This document shows positions 17,011 through 26,495 of a stretch of 64,000 bases of DNA, one piece after another. The notes under the pieces are model-generated. The model did not search any database. It was not told the origin of the DNA and was given only the letters and a program-made list of their open reading frames with translations. The position numbers and the translations under genes are program-made. Numbering within the stretch: position 1 is the stretch's first letter; each line of letters starts with the position of its first letter. The stretch is from an uncultured bacterium (GTDB lineage Bacteria > Myxococcota_A > Polyangia > Polyangiales > Houyiibacteriaceae): NCBI GenBank assembly GCA_938024995.1, contig CALJDU010000045.1:124001-188000 (forward strand), given 5' to 3'.

Positions 17011-17835
17011 ATGCGCTTTGCGCTTCCGAGCTTCGGTCTCTCCTTCTTTCTTTCGGTCGCTGTGTTCGCGACTACACCTGCGATGGGTCAGGACGTCGCG
17101 GATGTTGGCGAAGCGATGGCGGATCCCGCCGGAACCGCGGACGACGCTGCGGGCGCCGCGAGTGATGCGGCCGCAGGAGCCGCCGCCGCCGCCGCCGACA
17201 CGGCTTCCGAAGCACCACCCGTTGCTCCGGTTGGCGGAACGGACGGCGCGACGACGAACACCGCGGCTTCGGATGCCGAGATTGACGCAGGAACGTATGC
17301 GGTCCGCCTCCGTGATCTGGAGCAGCGCATTGATGAATTGAAGGAGCAAATCTTCCGCTCAAAGGCGCGTCTTTCGCTCCTCGCGGAGACGGTGCTTCAG
17401 GGTGTCGTTGCAGGTGCACAAGCGGTCCTCATTCATGAGAACCGGATGTCGTCTTCGTACCGTCTCGTGAAGGCGGTCTACGCTTTGGACGGCGCGCCCA
17501 TCTTCAACCGCGCCGACGAAGAAGGTGAGCTTGGAGAGCAGGATGAGTTCCAGATCTTCAACGGCAGCATTGTTCCTGGAGAGCACACGCTCACGGTGAA
17601 CCTGGAGTACCGCGGCCACGGCTACGGCATCTTCTCCTACCTCAAGGGCTACCGTTTCAAGGTGCGGTCAAACTACTCCTTCACGGCGCCGGAAGGACGC
17701 GCGGTGACCTTGCGGGTGGTCGGCTACGAGAAGGGCGGTCCGACCGCTCCGCTCGAGGAGCGCCCCGCCATCCGGTACATCGAGCGTGTTGATGAGCGCT
17801 CGAGCCGCTCGGCGGAGACCACCGGGGGCCAGTGA
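17011..17835 (+). CDS. Secreted Ala-rich protein with coiled coil, first gene of envelope cluster
   Basis: Family not named. It has a signal peptide (FALPSFGLSFFLSVAVFATTPAMGQ), then an Ala/Pro/Asp-rich low-complexity linker (about residues 30-90), a coiled-coil segment (YAVRLRDLEQRIDELKEQIFRSKARL cut into heptads) and a C-terminal beta-rich domain (NGSIVPGEHTLTVNLEYRGHGYGIFSYLKGY). The last resembles domains that sense or scaffold in the periplasm. ATG 17011 is favoured because AGGTGA lies 5 bases upstream; ATG 17005 is the alternative. It is separated by one base from the following TPR gene and has its own promoter upstream, so it heads the operon. Confidence 0.8.
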   Translation: MRFALPSFGLSFFLSVAVFATTPAMGQDVADVGEAMADPAGTADDAAGAASDAAAGAAAAAADTASEAPPVAPVGGTDGATTNTAASDAEIDAGTYAVRLRDLEQRIDELKEQIFRSKARLSLLAETVLQGVVAGAQAVLIHENRMSSSYRLVKAVYALDGAPIFNRADEEGELGEQDEFQIFNGSIVPGEHTLTVNLEYRGHGYGIFSYLKGYRFKVRSNYSFTAPEGRAVTLRVVGYEKGGPTAPLEERPAIRYIERVDERSSRSAETTGGQ

Positions 17836-17836
17836 C

Positions 17837-20329
17837 GTGAACTCCGGAATCGTATCCCGACGTGAAGATCCGGAGCGTGATGGAGAGAGAGACCAACGAA
17901 GCCCCACGGGCTTCCTGACATCTCACCTGACGTCCCTTCGCTTGTTTGCTTGTTCGTCTTTTGTTTCGTCCAGCGCGGTGCTCATGCTCGTGCTCTCCGC
18001 CGCCACGCCTGCGCACGCGCAAGAGGTGCCACGTGTCGGCAGTGAGCTTACCGAGATTGACGGTGAGGTCGCCGCGCTCGTTCGCGAGCCCCTCCGCCAG
18101 ACCACGCAACGAAGCCCGACTTACGTGGAAGAGCGCCTCACCGACGGCGAGCTCTTTTACCGCCTCCGCGACTACCTTCGCGCGAGCATCATTTTCACGG
18201 ACATCGTGGAGAACCACGCGAGCCACCGCGCCTATCCCGACGCGATGTTCCTGTTGGGCGAGTCGCTCTTCCAGGCGCGCGATCTCCTGGGCGCCCGCAC
18301 TCGCTACAAGACGATCATCGACAACGCCAACAACGCGACGTTCCGTCCGTTCGTCCAGCGTTCCCTCGGCCGTTTGATCGAGATCGCGATCCGCATCCGC
18401 GACTTCGATGACGTCGACTCTTACTTCCAGCGGCTCAGTCAGCTCCCTCCTTCCGAGATCGGCGCGACCACCGCGTACTTCCGCGCAAAGTACCTCTACA
18501 ACCGCGCGGTCCCCGACGACGACGAGGTCGTGGGCGGCTCCGCGACCGTGAACACGTCCATGCTCGATGAGTCCCGACGCGCGTTCGAAGCGGTGCAGTC
18601 CGGCGGCGAGTACTTCCTCCAGGCGCGCTACTTCATCGGAGTCATTCACACGCTGCGCGGTGAGTACCCGCAGGCCATCGAGGCCTTCCGACAGGTGCTC
18701 CGCACGCAACCGGAGACGCCCGAGCAGCGAGAGGTCACGGACCTCACGCAGCTCGCGTTGGGCAGGCTCTACTACGAGACCGATCAGCTCGATCAAGCGG
18801 TCGAGGCCTACCAAGCGGTGCCGCGTACCTCGAGCAGCTTCGACACTGCGCTTTACGAGATCGCCTGGGTCTACATTCGGCTTGGCGACTCGACACGTGC
18901 CGAGCGCGCGCTCGAGGTCCTCTCGGTCGCCGCGCCGGACAGTCACTACATCCCCGACGCCAAGGTGCTCCGCGGCAACCTCTTGCTTCGAAACGGTCGC
19001 TACGGCCGTACATGCATGACCAACGCCGAGGGCGAAGAGGTCTGCTCGGAAGAAGACGGCGCCGAAGAAGTCTTCCGGAACGTTCGTCGTGAGTTCGGCC
19101 CGGTCTACCGCGAGCTCGAGCAGATTCGTCGCGACCACGAGGGCAACCTCCACTCCTACTTCCGTGGCCTCGTTCGCGAGAACATGGACGACTTCGACGT
19201 GAACGATTTCCTTCCGGAGAGCGCGCGCCGTTGGGTCGTGCTCGAGGGCGACTTTGATCGCGCGTTGACCGTGTTGTCCGACCTCTCGCAAGCCCGCCAA
19301 ATGGTCGCCGAGACCCACGACCTCATCCTTCGGCTCAACGCAGCGTTGACCGCGCCGAGCCGCGTCACGATTTTCCCTGACCTCCGCGGACAGCGCGAGC
19401 AGACCACCGCGTACCGGAACCGTCTCGCGCGGCTCCGTCAGCGGCTCATCACGATCGAGGCGCGACAGAACCCCGCCGCCGCCAACGGTGAACTGGGCCA
19501 GGTCCGCGAGCGTCGGCGCCGCATCGAGCGTGCGCTCGGCGGGATGCCCACGTCGGATGACGACTTCATCTCGCGTGATGACCAGCTCCTGAACCGTTAC
19601 CGTCGACTCAACCGCGACCTCAACGAGATGCGGGTCGAGGTGATGGGACTCGAGGCGCGGATTGTTGCCACAGAGCGCTTCGTGGCTGACACGGCGGAAC
19701 AGCAGGACAACTTGGACGCCGTTCGCGCGGAGCTTCGCGCGCAGCAGTCGGCGGTCGAGCAGTACCGTGAGCAGATCGAGCAGCTTGAGCGCGGCATCGA
19801 AGTGGGCCGGATTCAGGTCGGCGTGGGTGATGTTCGCTACCAGCGTGACGATCGTCTTCGTGACGAGTACCGCCGTTTGATCGACCGCGAGCGCGAGCTC
19901 AGCGGCGGCGGGCGCAGCGAGACCGATCGCCTGTTCTCCCGCATCACCGGCATCGAGAGCCAGCTCGACACACGCGATCGTCAGATCGATCAGGTCGTCT
20001 CGGAGCGCGTTGCCAACATGGAGCGCGTGATCGCCGAAGAGAGCCAGAAGCTCGACGGCTACCGCGCCGCGATCGCGTCTCTCGAAGGAGAGACTGAGGA
20101 AGTCGTCGGCGCCGTGACCTACGAGAACTTCAACCGGGTTCGTGATCGTTTTTACGATCTCGTGCTTCGCGCAGACGTTGGTCTCATCGACGTCGCTTGG
20201 GCCCGCCGCGAGGAGCACCGCTCGCGCGTTGACATGCTCACACGTGAACGCTCCCGCGATATTCAAGCGCTCGACGATGAGTTCCGCGACATCATGGATG
20301 AGTCGACCGACGACGAAGGGGAGGAGTGA
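17837..20329 (+). CDS. Secreted TPR plus coiled-coil protein (GltC-like candidate)
   Basis: A large exported protein whose N-terminal half is a TPR-type helical solenoid (LFYRLRDYLRASIIFTDIV; YPDAMFLLGESLFQARDL; LAGRLYYETDQLDQAVEAY-type units) and whose C-terminal half is a long coiled coil (from about residue 490; LNEMRVEVMGLEARI, RAELRAQQSAVEQYREQIEQ). The signal peptide (VLMLVLSAATPAHAQ) lies ~45 residues in when GTG 17837 is used, so an internal TTG may be the real start. Position and architecture recall GltC of the myxobacterial gliding/sporulation envelope complexes, but the similarity is architectural only. Coupled to the next gene two bases downstream. Confidence 0.8.
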   Translation: MNSGIVSRREDPERDGERDQRSPTGFLTSHLTSLRLFACSSFVSSSAVLMLVLSAATPAHAQEVPRVGSELTEIDGEVAALVREPLRQTTQRSPTYVEERLTDGELFYRLRDYLRASIIFTDIVENHASHRAYPDAMFLLGESLFQARDLLGARTRYKTIIDNANNATFRPFVQRSLGRLIEIAIRIRDFDDVDSYFQRLSQLPPSEIGATTAYFRAKYLYNRAVPDDDEVVGGSATVNTSMLDESRRAFEAVQSGGEYFLQARYFIGVIHTLRGEYPQAIEAFRQVLRTQPETPEQREVTDLTQLALGRLYYETDQLDQAVEAYQAVPRTSSSFDTALYEIAWVYIRLGDSTRAERALEVLSVAAPDSHYIPDAKVLRGNLLLRNGRYGRTCMTNAEGEEVCSEEDGAEEVFRNVRREFGPVYRELEQIRRDHEGNLHSYFRGLVRENMDDFDVNDFLPESARRWVVLEGDFDRALTVLSDLSQARQMVAETHDLILRLNAALTAPSRVTIFPDLRGQREQTTAYRNRLARLRQRLITIEARQNPAAANGELGQVRERRRRIERALGGMPTSDDDFISRDDQLLNRYRRLNRDLNEMRVEVMGLEARIVATERFVADTAEQQDNLDAVRAELRAQQSAVEQYREQIEQLERGIEVGRIQVGVGDVRYQRDDRLRDEYRRLIDRERELSGGGRSETDRLFSRITGIESQLDTRDRQIDQVVSERVANMERVIAEESQKLDGYRAAIASLEGETEEVVGAVTYENFNRVRDRFYDLVLRADVGLIDVAWARREEHRSRVDMLTRERSRDIQALDDEFRDIMDESTDDEGEE

Positions 20330-20331
20330 TC

Positions 20332-23300
20332 ATGAAGTCAGCTCACAAGCTCACGCTCTGCTCTCTCGTCCTGTCACTGGGGGCGACCTTCGCCGTCTCC
20401 GCACAAGACGCTCCGGTGATCGGCGCGCCAGAAGATGAAGCCGCCGCCAACGCTGCCGCGGCCGCCGCCAACGCTGCCGCCGCTGCGGCTCCTGCGGAAG
20501 CACCGGACCCTGCGGGGGCCACTGATGACGCCGCGGCCGCCGCTGCCGCGGCCGCTGCTGCGGCGCCCGCTGCTGCAGCGCCCCCCGATGACGCCGCGGC
20601 CGCTGCTGCCGCGGCCGCTGCTGCCGCGACGCCGTGGCAAGGCACCGAAGACGTCGCGCTGCCGTCGTTCCTCGAGACCGATGACACCCGCATCGTCGAC
20701 GACCGCCCCGCGCCGAGCGCGGCTCAGCTTGCCGCGCTTCGCGAGATGGAAGCCGAGGTCGAGCGCTTCACCAAGCGTGGTGGTTCCTATCGCGACACCG
20801 TCGTGTCCATGGTGCGCCGCGAGTACCTTCGTCAGCGCCGTACCCGAGACCAGTGGTACGCACGTCAGGTCCGCGCCGAAGAAGGCTTGATGAACGACGC
20901 GCGAGACCGCGCGATCCGTCAGTTCGAGCGCTTCATTCGCCGTTACCCAAACGACCCGACCTACACGCCCGACGCGATGTTCCGGTTGGGCGAGCTCTAC
21001 TTCGAGCGGAGCGCGATTCAGTTCCAAGAGATCTACGACCGCGCAGAAGAAGCACGCGACGCGGGTGATGAGAACGCGGACGCCGACCTGCCGGATACGC
21101 CCGACTTCGATCCGACCATCCGTCTCTACCAGAGCCTCGTCCGTACCTTCACGGACTACCGTCGACGTGACGGCGTGTTCTACCTCATCGGCTACTGCCT
21201 GAACGAGATGGGCCGCGCGGAAGAAGCCCGCATGGCGTGGCTCAACTTGGTCTGCGCGAACAAGTACCAATACGACCCAGACGCGCCGCCGCCCGGCTCG
21301 GACGAAGAGATCGACGAAGAGGTCGACAACTCTGAGCACCCTGCGCTCGATCTCGACGGTGACGGTGAGCTCGACCCCGAGCTCCCGCCCGCGCCATATC
21401 TCGACCCGTACGCGGAGTGCACCCCGGTCCAGGAGAACGCGCAGTTCCTCAGCGAGACCTGGTTCCGCGTGGGTGAGTTCCACTTCGACGACTACACGGA
21501 CGACCATGCGCTTGAGAACTCCATCAGCGCGTACAACCGGATTCTCCAAAACCGAGACGACCGGAACTACAACCTCGCCCTCTACAAGGTGGCCTGGGCG
21601 TACTACCGCGCGAGCAAGTACCCGGAAGCGATTCAGCACTTCGCGCGCTTGATTCAGTGGTCCGACGATGAGCTACAGCGCACCGGGCGCGGTGGTTCGG
21701 AGCTTCGTCCGGAGGCGCTTCAGTATCTTGGCATCGCGTTCGCGTACGATGACTGGAACGAGAACGCGATCGTTGACACCAACGAAGGTGCGCCGCGCGG
21801 CATTGTCCGGATTCAAGATCCCGAGCTGCTCCCGCAAGATCAGGACTGGACGCCCGAGGTCTACTACCAGCTCGGCCAGGTCTACTTCGACGAGGCTAAG
21901 TTCCCAGACGCGATCGAGGTCTGGCGACTGCTTCTTGATCGCTGGCCGAATCATCACATCGCGCCGCAGGTGACCTCCCAAATCGCGACCGCGCACGATC
22001 GTCACAACGACTTCAGTGAAGCTGTCGCCGCGCGTTCCGAGCTCAGCCGTTTCCGTGAAGGCAGCGACTGGTGGAACGAGAACGTCGACCACCCGAGCGA
22101 GCAGCGTGACGCCGAGGAGCTCGCTGAGAAAGCGTTGATCGCGACCGCGATTTTCCATCACACGAGCGCGCAGCGTTTACGCGCGGATTGTCGCGCGCTC
22201 GGCGCGTCCGATCCGGAAGCCGCGCTTCGTAAGTGCTCCGAAGCGAGTGAGTCGTACGGCCTCGCCGCTGACGCCTACCGCGGCTACCTCGAGGCCTACC
22301 CGAACAACCCACAAGCGTACGAGCTTCAGTACAACTTGGCGGACGCGCTCTACTGGTCACAGCGCTATGAAGAAGCGGCACAGCAGTACGCCGCGGTGCG
22401 CGACTCCAACCTCGACGACACCCACCTCTCCGAGTCCGCGCGTCGGGTGGTCGAGGCGCTCAAGAAGATCCTTCAGCAGAAGGAAGCCAGCGGTGAGATC
22501 ACCCTTCGCACCGAAGCACCGGAGCCCCAGGGGACGCCCCCGCAGGTTCGTCCCGAGCAGATGCCAGAGCTGGTTCAGCGGATCGCCCAAGCGCGCGAGA
22601 TGTACATCGCACGCGTTCCCGAAGCGCGTGACCAAGAAGGTGTCCGCGCGCCCTACGACTACAACAACGCGGTCTTGCTCTACCAGTATGGCTACTGGCC
22701 GCAGGCGAAGGAACGCTTCGAGCGCATCTACAACGAGCGTTGCTCTGGCGACATCGCCGACCAGACGGGTCTCGTCGCGTGGGAGAGCCTTCGCGAGATG
22801 GCCATCGCGCTCAATCAGATGGAAGAGGTTCGTCGACTCGCGACCGAGCTGCAGAGCCGAAGCTGTACTTTTGGAACTGGCGCGTGTCCGCGCGGGGAAG
22901 CCCTCAAGTCGTTCTGCGACAGCTCCGAGAACGCGGGCAGCCACTGTTGCTCGGCGCTCGACGATTTGACCGCGCTGGAGTTCCAGGACGCGCTCGCGAA
23001 GTACAACGAAGCCCGCGAGGCGGAAGGCGAAGCGCGGACCCCGCTCTATGAGCAGGCCGCGACGATGCTGGTCGAAGCCGTCAACCGAAACCCAGGCAAC
23101 AACCAGAGCCCGATCGCGCTTGAGTACGCCGCGGAGTCACTGGAGCAGACCCAGCGCTTTGACTCGGCGGCCTCGCTCTACCAGCGGATCATCGACGAGG
23201 TCGGACCCCGGACGTCGAGCGATCTCGATGAGCAAGAGAAGCTCGACTCGATCGTCGCGAACGCCTACTTCAAGGTCGCCTACAACGCGAACCGCGGTTT

Positions 23301-24402
23301 CAACTTTGAGCGCGCGGTTGAGAACTACCGGGTCCTCGTCGACAACCAGCGCTTCGCTCGTTCGCGCAACCCAGACATCCAGAACAACCGAGAGAGCGCG
23401 CTGATCAACACCGCGGTCATCTACGAGAACCTCGGTCGTTATAGCGAAGCGACGCGCTACTACCGACGCGTGTACGAGACGGTCGACGACCCCGGCGTCA
23501 AGCGGCGCGCGCTCTACCGCATCGCTGAGATGGCGTACGAGCAGGAGAATTGGAACGGCACCATCCGCGGCATGCGTGAGTTCATCTCACGTTATGAGCG
23601 TGACTCCGAGGCAGGCGAGCTGGTCGTTCAGTCGTACTGGCGCATCGCCGAAGCGCGGAAGAAGCAGCGCCAAACGCGCGAGTACTCCTCTGCGCTCAAC
23701 GACGTTGTGCAAGCGTTCGCGCGTTCGGGTCAGCCGCCGGGGTCGCTCGCCGCGGAGTACGCCGCCAACGCGCGCTTCCTCATCGTGGACTCCGGGATGG
23801 AGAGCTTTGAGAGCTTCGAGATCACGGTCCGCAACCCGCGCAGCATGGAGGCCTACGTCACCGCGTTGACGACGCAGATCGATGATGGGGCGCGCCGCGC
23901 GAAGAACCTCGCCGATGGCTACGATCCGATCCCCGCGTACCGCGCACCGTCCTGGACGATCGCGGCGTACGTTCGCCAGGGTCGCGTCTACGAAGTTCTC
24001 GCCCGCGCGATCCTGAACGCGCCCTTCGTCATGCCCCAAGACATGGCCCGACAGCTTCGTCGCGTCGACGAGTACGCGCGCGAAGACATCCGCGTGCAGG
24101 TCGAGGACCGCGTTCGTCAGCTCCTTGATGAGCGCGTTCGTCCCGTCGAGTGCTTCGCGGTCGCGCGTTATGCGCTCGCTTCCCGCGCGGCTCGCGTCGG
24201 CAACATCGACAACGAGTACACCCAGATCGCGATCGACCGTTTGCAGGCTTACGGCGACGAGCGAATCGCCGAGTGCGTCGCGCAGGCGCAAGCCGCCGAC
24301 TCGAGCTTCCAGGCCTACACCCCGGGCGAGTTCGCGCGGAGCCCGCGAGGTCAGTCCCTCACGATTGAAGCCGGCGTGGCGCCGCCGACGTTGGCGAACT
24401 GA
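20332..24402 (+). CDS. Giant secreted TPR protein (GltD/AgmU-like candidate)
   Basis: A 1356-aa exported protein: signal peptide (LTLCSLVLSLGATFAVSAQ), a ~75-residue poly-Ala/Pro/Asp linker (about residues 30-105), then about 1200 residues of TPR-like helical pairs (AIRQFERFIRRYPNDPTYTPDAMFRLGELYFE; YNRILQ...YKVAWAYYRASKYPEAIQHF broken across units). Internal cysteines cluster near residue 845-875 (CTFGTG, CPRGE, FCDSS, HCCS), suggesting a disulfide-stabilised loop. Size, repeat type and place in the operon match AgmU/GltD of the Myxococcus adventurous-motility complex, a periplasmic scaffold. ATG 20332 follows GGGGAGGAG. Its stop overlaps the next start. Confidence 0.82.
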   Translation: MKSAHKLTLCSLVLSLGATFAVSAQDAPVIGAPEDEAAANAAAAAANAAAAAAPAEAPDPAGATDDAAAAAAAAAAAAPAAAAPPDDAAAAAAAAAAAATPWQGTEDVALPSFLETDDTRIVDDRPAPSAAQLAALREMEAEVERFTKRGGSYRDTVVSMVRREYLRQRRTRDQWYARQVRAEEGLMNDARDRAIRQFERFIRRYPNDPTYTPDAMFRLGELYFERSAIQFQEIYDRAEEARDAGDENADADLPDTPDFDPTIRLYQSLVRTFTDYRRRDGVFYLIGYCLNEMGRAEEARMAWLNLVCANKYQYDPDAPPPGSDEEIDEEVDNSEHPALDLDGDGELDPELPPAPYLDPYAECTPVQENAQFLSETWFRVGEFHFDDYTDDHALENSISAYNRILQNRDDRNYNLALYKVAWAYYRASKYPEAIQHFARLIQWSDDELQRTGRGGSELRPEALQYLGIAFAYDDWNENAIVDTNEGAPRGIVRIQDPELLPQDQDWTPEVYYQLGQVYFDEAKFPDAIEVWRLLLDRWPNHHIAPQVTSQIATAHDRHNDFSEAVAARSELSRFREGSDWWNENVDHPSEQRDAEELAEKALIATAIFHHTSAQRLRADCRALGASDPEAALRKCSEASESYGLAADAYRGYLEAYPNNPQAYELQYNLADALYWSQRYEEAAQQYAAVRDSNLDDTHLSESARRVVEALKKILQQKEASGEITLRTEAPEPQGTPPQVRPEQMPELVQRIAQAREMYIARVPEARDQEGVRAPYDYNNAVLLYQYGYWPQAKERFERIYNERCSGDIADQTGLVAWESLREMAIALNQMEEVRRLATELQSRSCTFGTGACPRGEALKSFCDSSENAGSHCCSALDDLTALEFQDALAKYNEAREAEGEARTPLYEQAATMLVEAVNRNPGNNQSPIALEYAAESLEQTQRFDSAASLYQRIIDEVGPRTSSDLDEQEKLDSIVANAYFKVAYNANRGFNFERAVENYRVLVDNQRFARSRNPDIQNNRESALINTAVIYENLGRYSEATRYYRRVYETVDDPGVKRRALYRIAEMAYEQENWNGTIRGMREFISRYERDSEAGELVVQSYWRIAEARKKQRQTREYSSALNDVVQAFARSGQPPGSLAAEYAANARFLIVDSGMESFESFEITVRNPRSMEAYVTALTTQIDDGARRAKNLADGYDPIPAYRAPSWTIAAYVRQGRVYEVLARAILNAPFVMPQDMARQLRRVDEYAREDIRVQVEDRVRQLLDERVRPVECFAVARYALASRAARVGNIDNEYTQIAIDRLQAYGDERIAECVAQAQAADSSFQAYTPGEFARSPRGQSLTIEAGVAPPTLAN

Positions 24403-25997
24403 TGAGCACGGAGCACGCCGACATGACCTCCGAAGAGCACATGGCCGACACCACACTGGAAACGAGACCCATCATGAAGCGCTTCGCGAAGCACTTCCTC
24501 CACGCCGCGACGAACGCCTCGGTGATCGCCATCAGCGTGACCGCGCTTGGGCTCGTGCTCGCGTCGTGCGGTGGTAGCGAAGAGGGCAGCGGAACCGAGA
24601 CCGCGTCGACCGGAACATCCGGAGGCGAGACCCCAACCACGACGCTTGAGCGACCGCCCGGAACAGTCGAGCCGGACGAGTGGGACGAAGAAGAAGTGGG
24701 TGAGCCGGTCGTCGCCGAGACCCCCACGGAGACTGGAACCGAGACGGGGGCGTCGGAGGGGCCGAGTCCGTGGGGCGCGACCCGCGCGGAGCAGTGCCGT
24801 CGTCCAGATCGACAGCCGATGTCCGGGTCCGCCCAGAGCTCGTTCGACCAGGGCACACGTGAAGCGGGCGCGGGGAACATCGACGCCGCGCGCGCAGCGT
24901 TCCAGTCGGCGCTCGCCTCGGATCGCAACGCCTTCAAGGCCGCCTACAACCTCGGGGTGTTGGCGGACCGCGCGGGACGTGAAAACCAAGCGCTTGAGTT
25001 CTACCGTCAGGCGCTTCGCATTCAGCCCGACTATGAGCGTGCCGCCGAGGGAGTGATCACGATTCACGTGCGTCGCCGCTCGCCAGGAGACGCGCTCTCG
25101 TTCATCTCCCCGTTGGCTCGCGCGAACCCGACGAACCTCGAGCTCCAGGCGCTCTACGCCGAGGTGCTCGTTCGGATGCAGCGCTACGAAGATGCCTTCG
25201 CAGCGGCGCGTCGTGCGCTGCGTTGCGACGAGCGTCACGTTCCTTCGTTGACCGCGTTGGTGAAGGCCAGCTTGGCGCAGGGCCGAACGGAGCTCGCGAA
25301 GACGATCCTCGATCAGGCGCTCTCGATTGATGACAACGATGCGCAGCTTCACTTCATCAAGGGGACGATGCTCCGCGAGCAGCCGAACGGTTTGCGCTTG
25401 GCGATGGAAGAGTTCTCACGCGCGGTTCAGCTTCGCCCCGACTATGCCGAGGCACGGATGGCGCTGGGCATCCAGCAGCTCGCTGGGGGCAACTACACGG
25501 AAGCCGTCCAGAACTTTGAGGCGGCCCAGCGGCTCGCGCCGTCGCTCGTTCCGGTTCACCTGAACCTCGCCGAGGCGTACCGCTCCACCAAGCAGTGGGA
25601 GAAGGCCAAGTCCACCTACGACCGCGCGCTTGGGATGGATGGGAACCTCGCGCAGGCGCACTACGGTCTCGCGCTGATGTACATGTCGGCGGGTGAGGAG
25701 TACCCGGGGCTCGACGATCTGACGTCGCTGCAGAAGGCGTCCGAAGAGTTCCGCCGGTACCGCGATCTGATGGGACCACGCTTGCCTCGTGAGGACCCTT
25801 CAGTTCAATACCTCACCGATCTTGAGCGTCAGATTAAGCGCGTGACCCGACGTCGCGAGCGTGACGCGGAGCGCGCCGAGCGTGAAGCCCGCGAAGCCGC
25901 CGAGGGCGGTGGCGACGGCGGTGACGGTGACGGCGGCGATGGCGGTGGTGATGATGATGCCGCCGCTGGCGGAGACGAAGAGGGTGGCGCAGAATGA
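24402..25997 (+). CDS. TPR lipoprotein (GltE/AglT-like candidate)
   Basis: An outer-membrane-type lipoprotein with TPR repeats. The lipobox LVLASC ends a hydrophobic segment (NASVIAISVTALGL). From ATG 24402 the signal has an unusually long N-region; ATG 24474 (MKRFAKHF) would give a normal one and may be the real start, although 24402 is the ATGA-coupled codon. After an acidic Thr/Glu/Gly linker there are about eight TPR units (ALEFYRQALRIQPDYERAAEG; AMEEFSRAVQLRPDYAEARMALG; YTEAVQNFEAAQRLAPS). The C-terminus is a basic helix then a Gly/Asp tail. It resembles AglT/GltE, the OM TPR lipoprotein of the Glt complex. Confidence 0.82.
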   Translation: MSTEHADMTSEEHMADTTLETRPIMKRFAKHFLHAATNASVIAISVTALGLVLASCGGSEEGSGTETASTGTSGGETPTTTLERPPGTVEPDEWDEEEVGEPVVAETPTETGTETGASEGPSPWGATRAEQCRRPDRQPMSGSAQSSFDQGTREAGAGNIDAARAAFQSALASDRNAFKAAYNLGVLADRAGRENQALEFYRQALRIQPDYERAAEGVITIHVRRRSPGDALSFISPLARANPTNLELQALYAEVLVRMQRYEDAFAAARRALRCDERHVPSLTALVKASLAQGRTELAKTILDQALSIDDNDAQLHFIKGTMLREQPNGLRLAMEEFSRAVQLRPDYAEARMALGIQQLAGGNYTEAVQNFEAAQRLAPSLVPVHLNLAEAYRSTKQWEKAKSTYDRALGMDGNLAQAHYGLALMYMSAGEEYPGLDDLTSLQKASEEFRRYRDLMGPRLPREDPSVQYLTDLERQIKRVTRRRERDAERAEREAREAAEGGGDGGDGDGGDGGGDDDAAAGGDEEGGAE

Positions 25998-26230
25998 ATC
26001 GTATGAAGTTCACGTTTGCGCTCGCCGTGATTGCCTCGCTGGTTCTCTTCACCGAGTCCGCGAACGCGCAGCCCATCCAGCTTCCTCCTGAGGTCGTCAC
26101 CGCGACGCGACCGACGCCCGGCGTGACCGTGGTCGCCGCTCGCCCCACGGTTCGTGACGGCGCTCGTCCGCTCCCCAAGCAAGAGTTCGCGCGCCGCGTC
26201 GTCCGCAGCGTGAACCGTCGGCCTTTCTGA
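25994..26230 (+). CDS. Small secreted protein A with conserved C-terminal tail
   Basis: A 78-aa protein: signal peptide (MKFTFALAVIASLVLFTESANAQ) and a mature part of about 52 residues. It begins PIQLPPEVVTATRPTP and ends FARRVVRSVNRRPF. The next gene's product has an N-terminal IQL...R and almost the same C-terminal tail. ATGA overlaps on both sides show it is co-translated with the TPR lipoprotein and its sister. No family recognised; the shared tail is probably a docking peptide for a component of this envelope machine. Confidence 0.75.
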   Translation: MNRMKFTFALAVIASLVLFTESANAQPIQLPPEVVTATRPTPGVTVVAARPTVRDGARPLPKQEFARRVVRSVNRRPF

Positions 26231-26487
26231 TGAACATGAAGCTCATTTTTGGTTGCCTGATCGCCGCGGCGTTGTTCGTTCTTGTGGCGCCACAGTCCGC
26301 ACAGGCGCAGCGGGGCCGTGGCGCCCCCCGAGTCATTCAGCTCGAAGAGATCCGGATCGAGGGTCGAGTCCAGAAGCCGAACGCGTTCTACATCTTGAAC
26401 CGGTCGAACATCGGCTACGAGGTCCTCGATCTGCGCACGAGCTTCGTCCGCGACATCGTTCGAAGCGTTCGCCGCGACCCTTTCTGA
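26230..26487 (+). CDS. Small secreted protein B with conserved C-terminal tail
   Basis: An 85-aa protein: signal peptide (LIFGCLIAAALFVLVAPQSAQAQ), then VIQLEEIRIEGRVQKPNAF, and a C-terminus FVRDIVRSVRRDPF that aligns with FARRVVRSVNRRPF of the preceding protein. The two are probably diverged tandem duplicates. The single-base-staggered TGATG overlap implies translational coupling. Function unknown; co-expression with the TPR proteins and the FHA/TonB-like protein suggests an accessory subunit. Confidence 0.75.
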   Translation: MNMKLIFGCLIAAALFVLVAPQSAQAQRGRGAPRVIQLEEIRIEGRVQKPNAFYILNRSNIGYEVLDLRTSFVRDIVRSVRRDPF

Positions 26488-26495
26488 CTCACTGA

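Noticed and set aside
17681..20266. An 861-codon open frame on the minus strand
   Set aside because: It lies wholly antisense to the TPR/coiled-coil gene, has no export signal or domain, and its composition reflects the codon pattern of the plus strand.
20400..20640. Low-complexity GC-rich tract as a possible repeat element
   Set aside because: It encodes the poly-Ala/Pro/Asp linker of the giant TPR protein with mixed codons; it is ordinary for exported proteins here.
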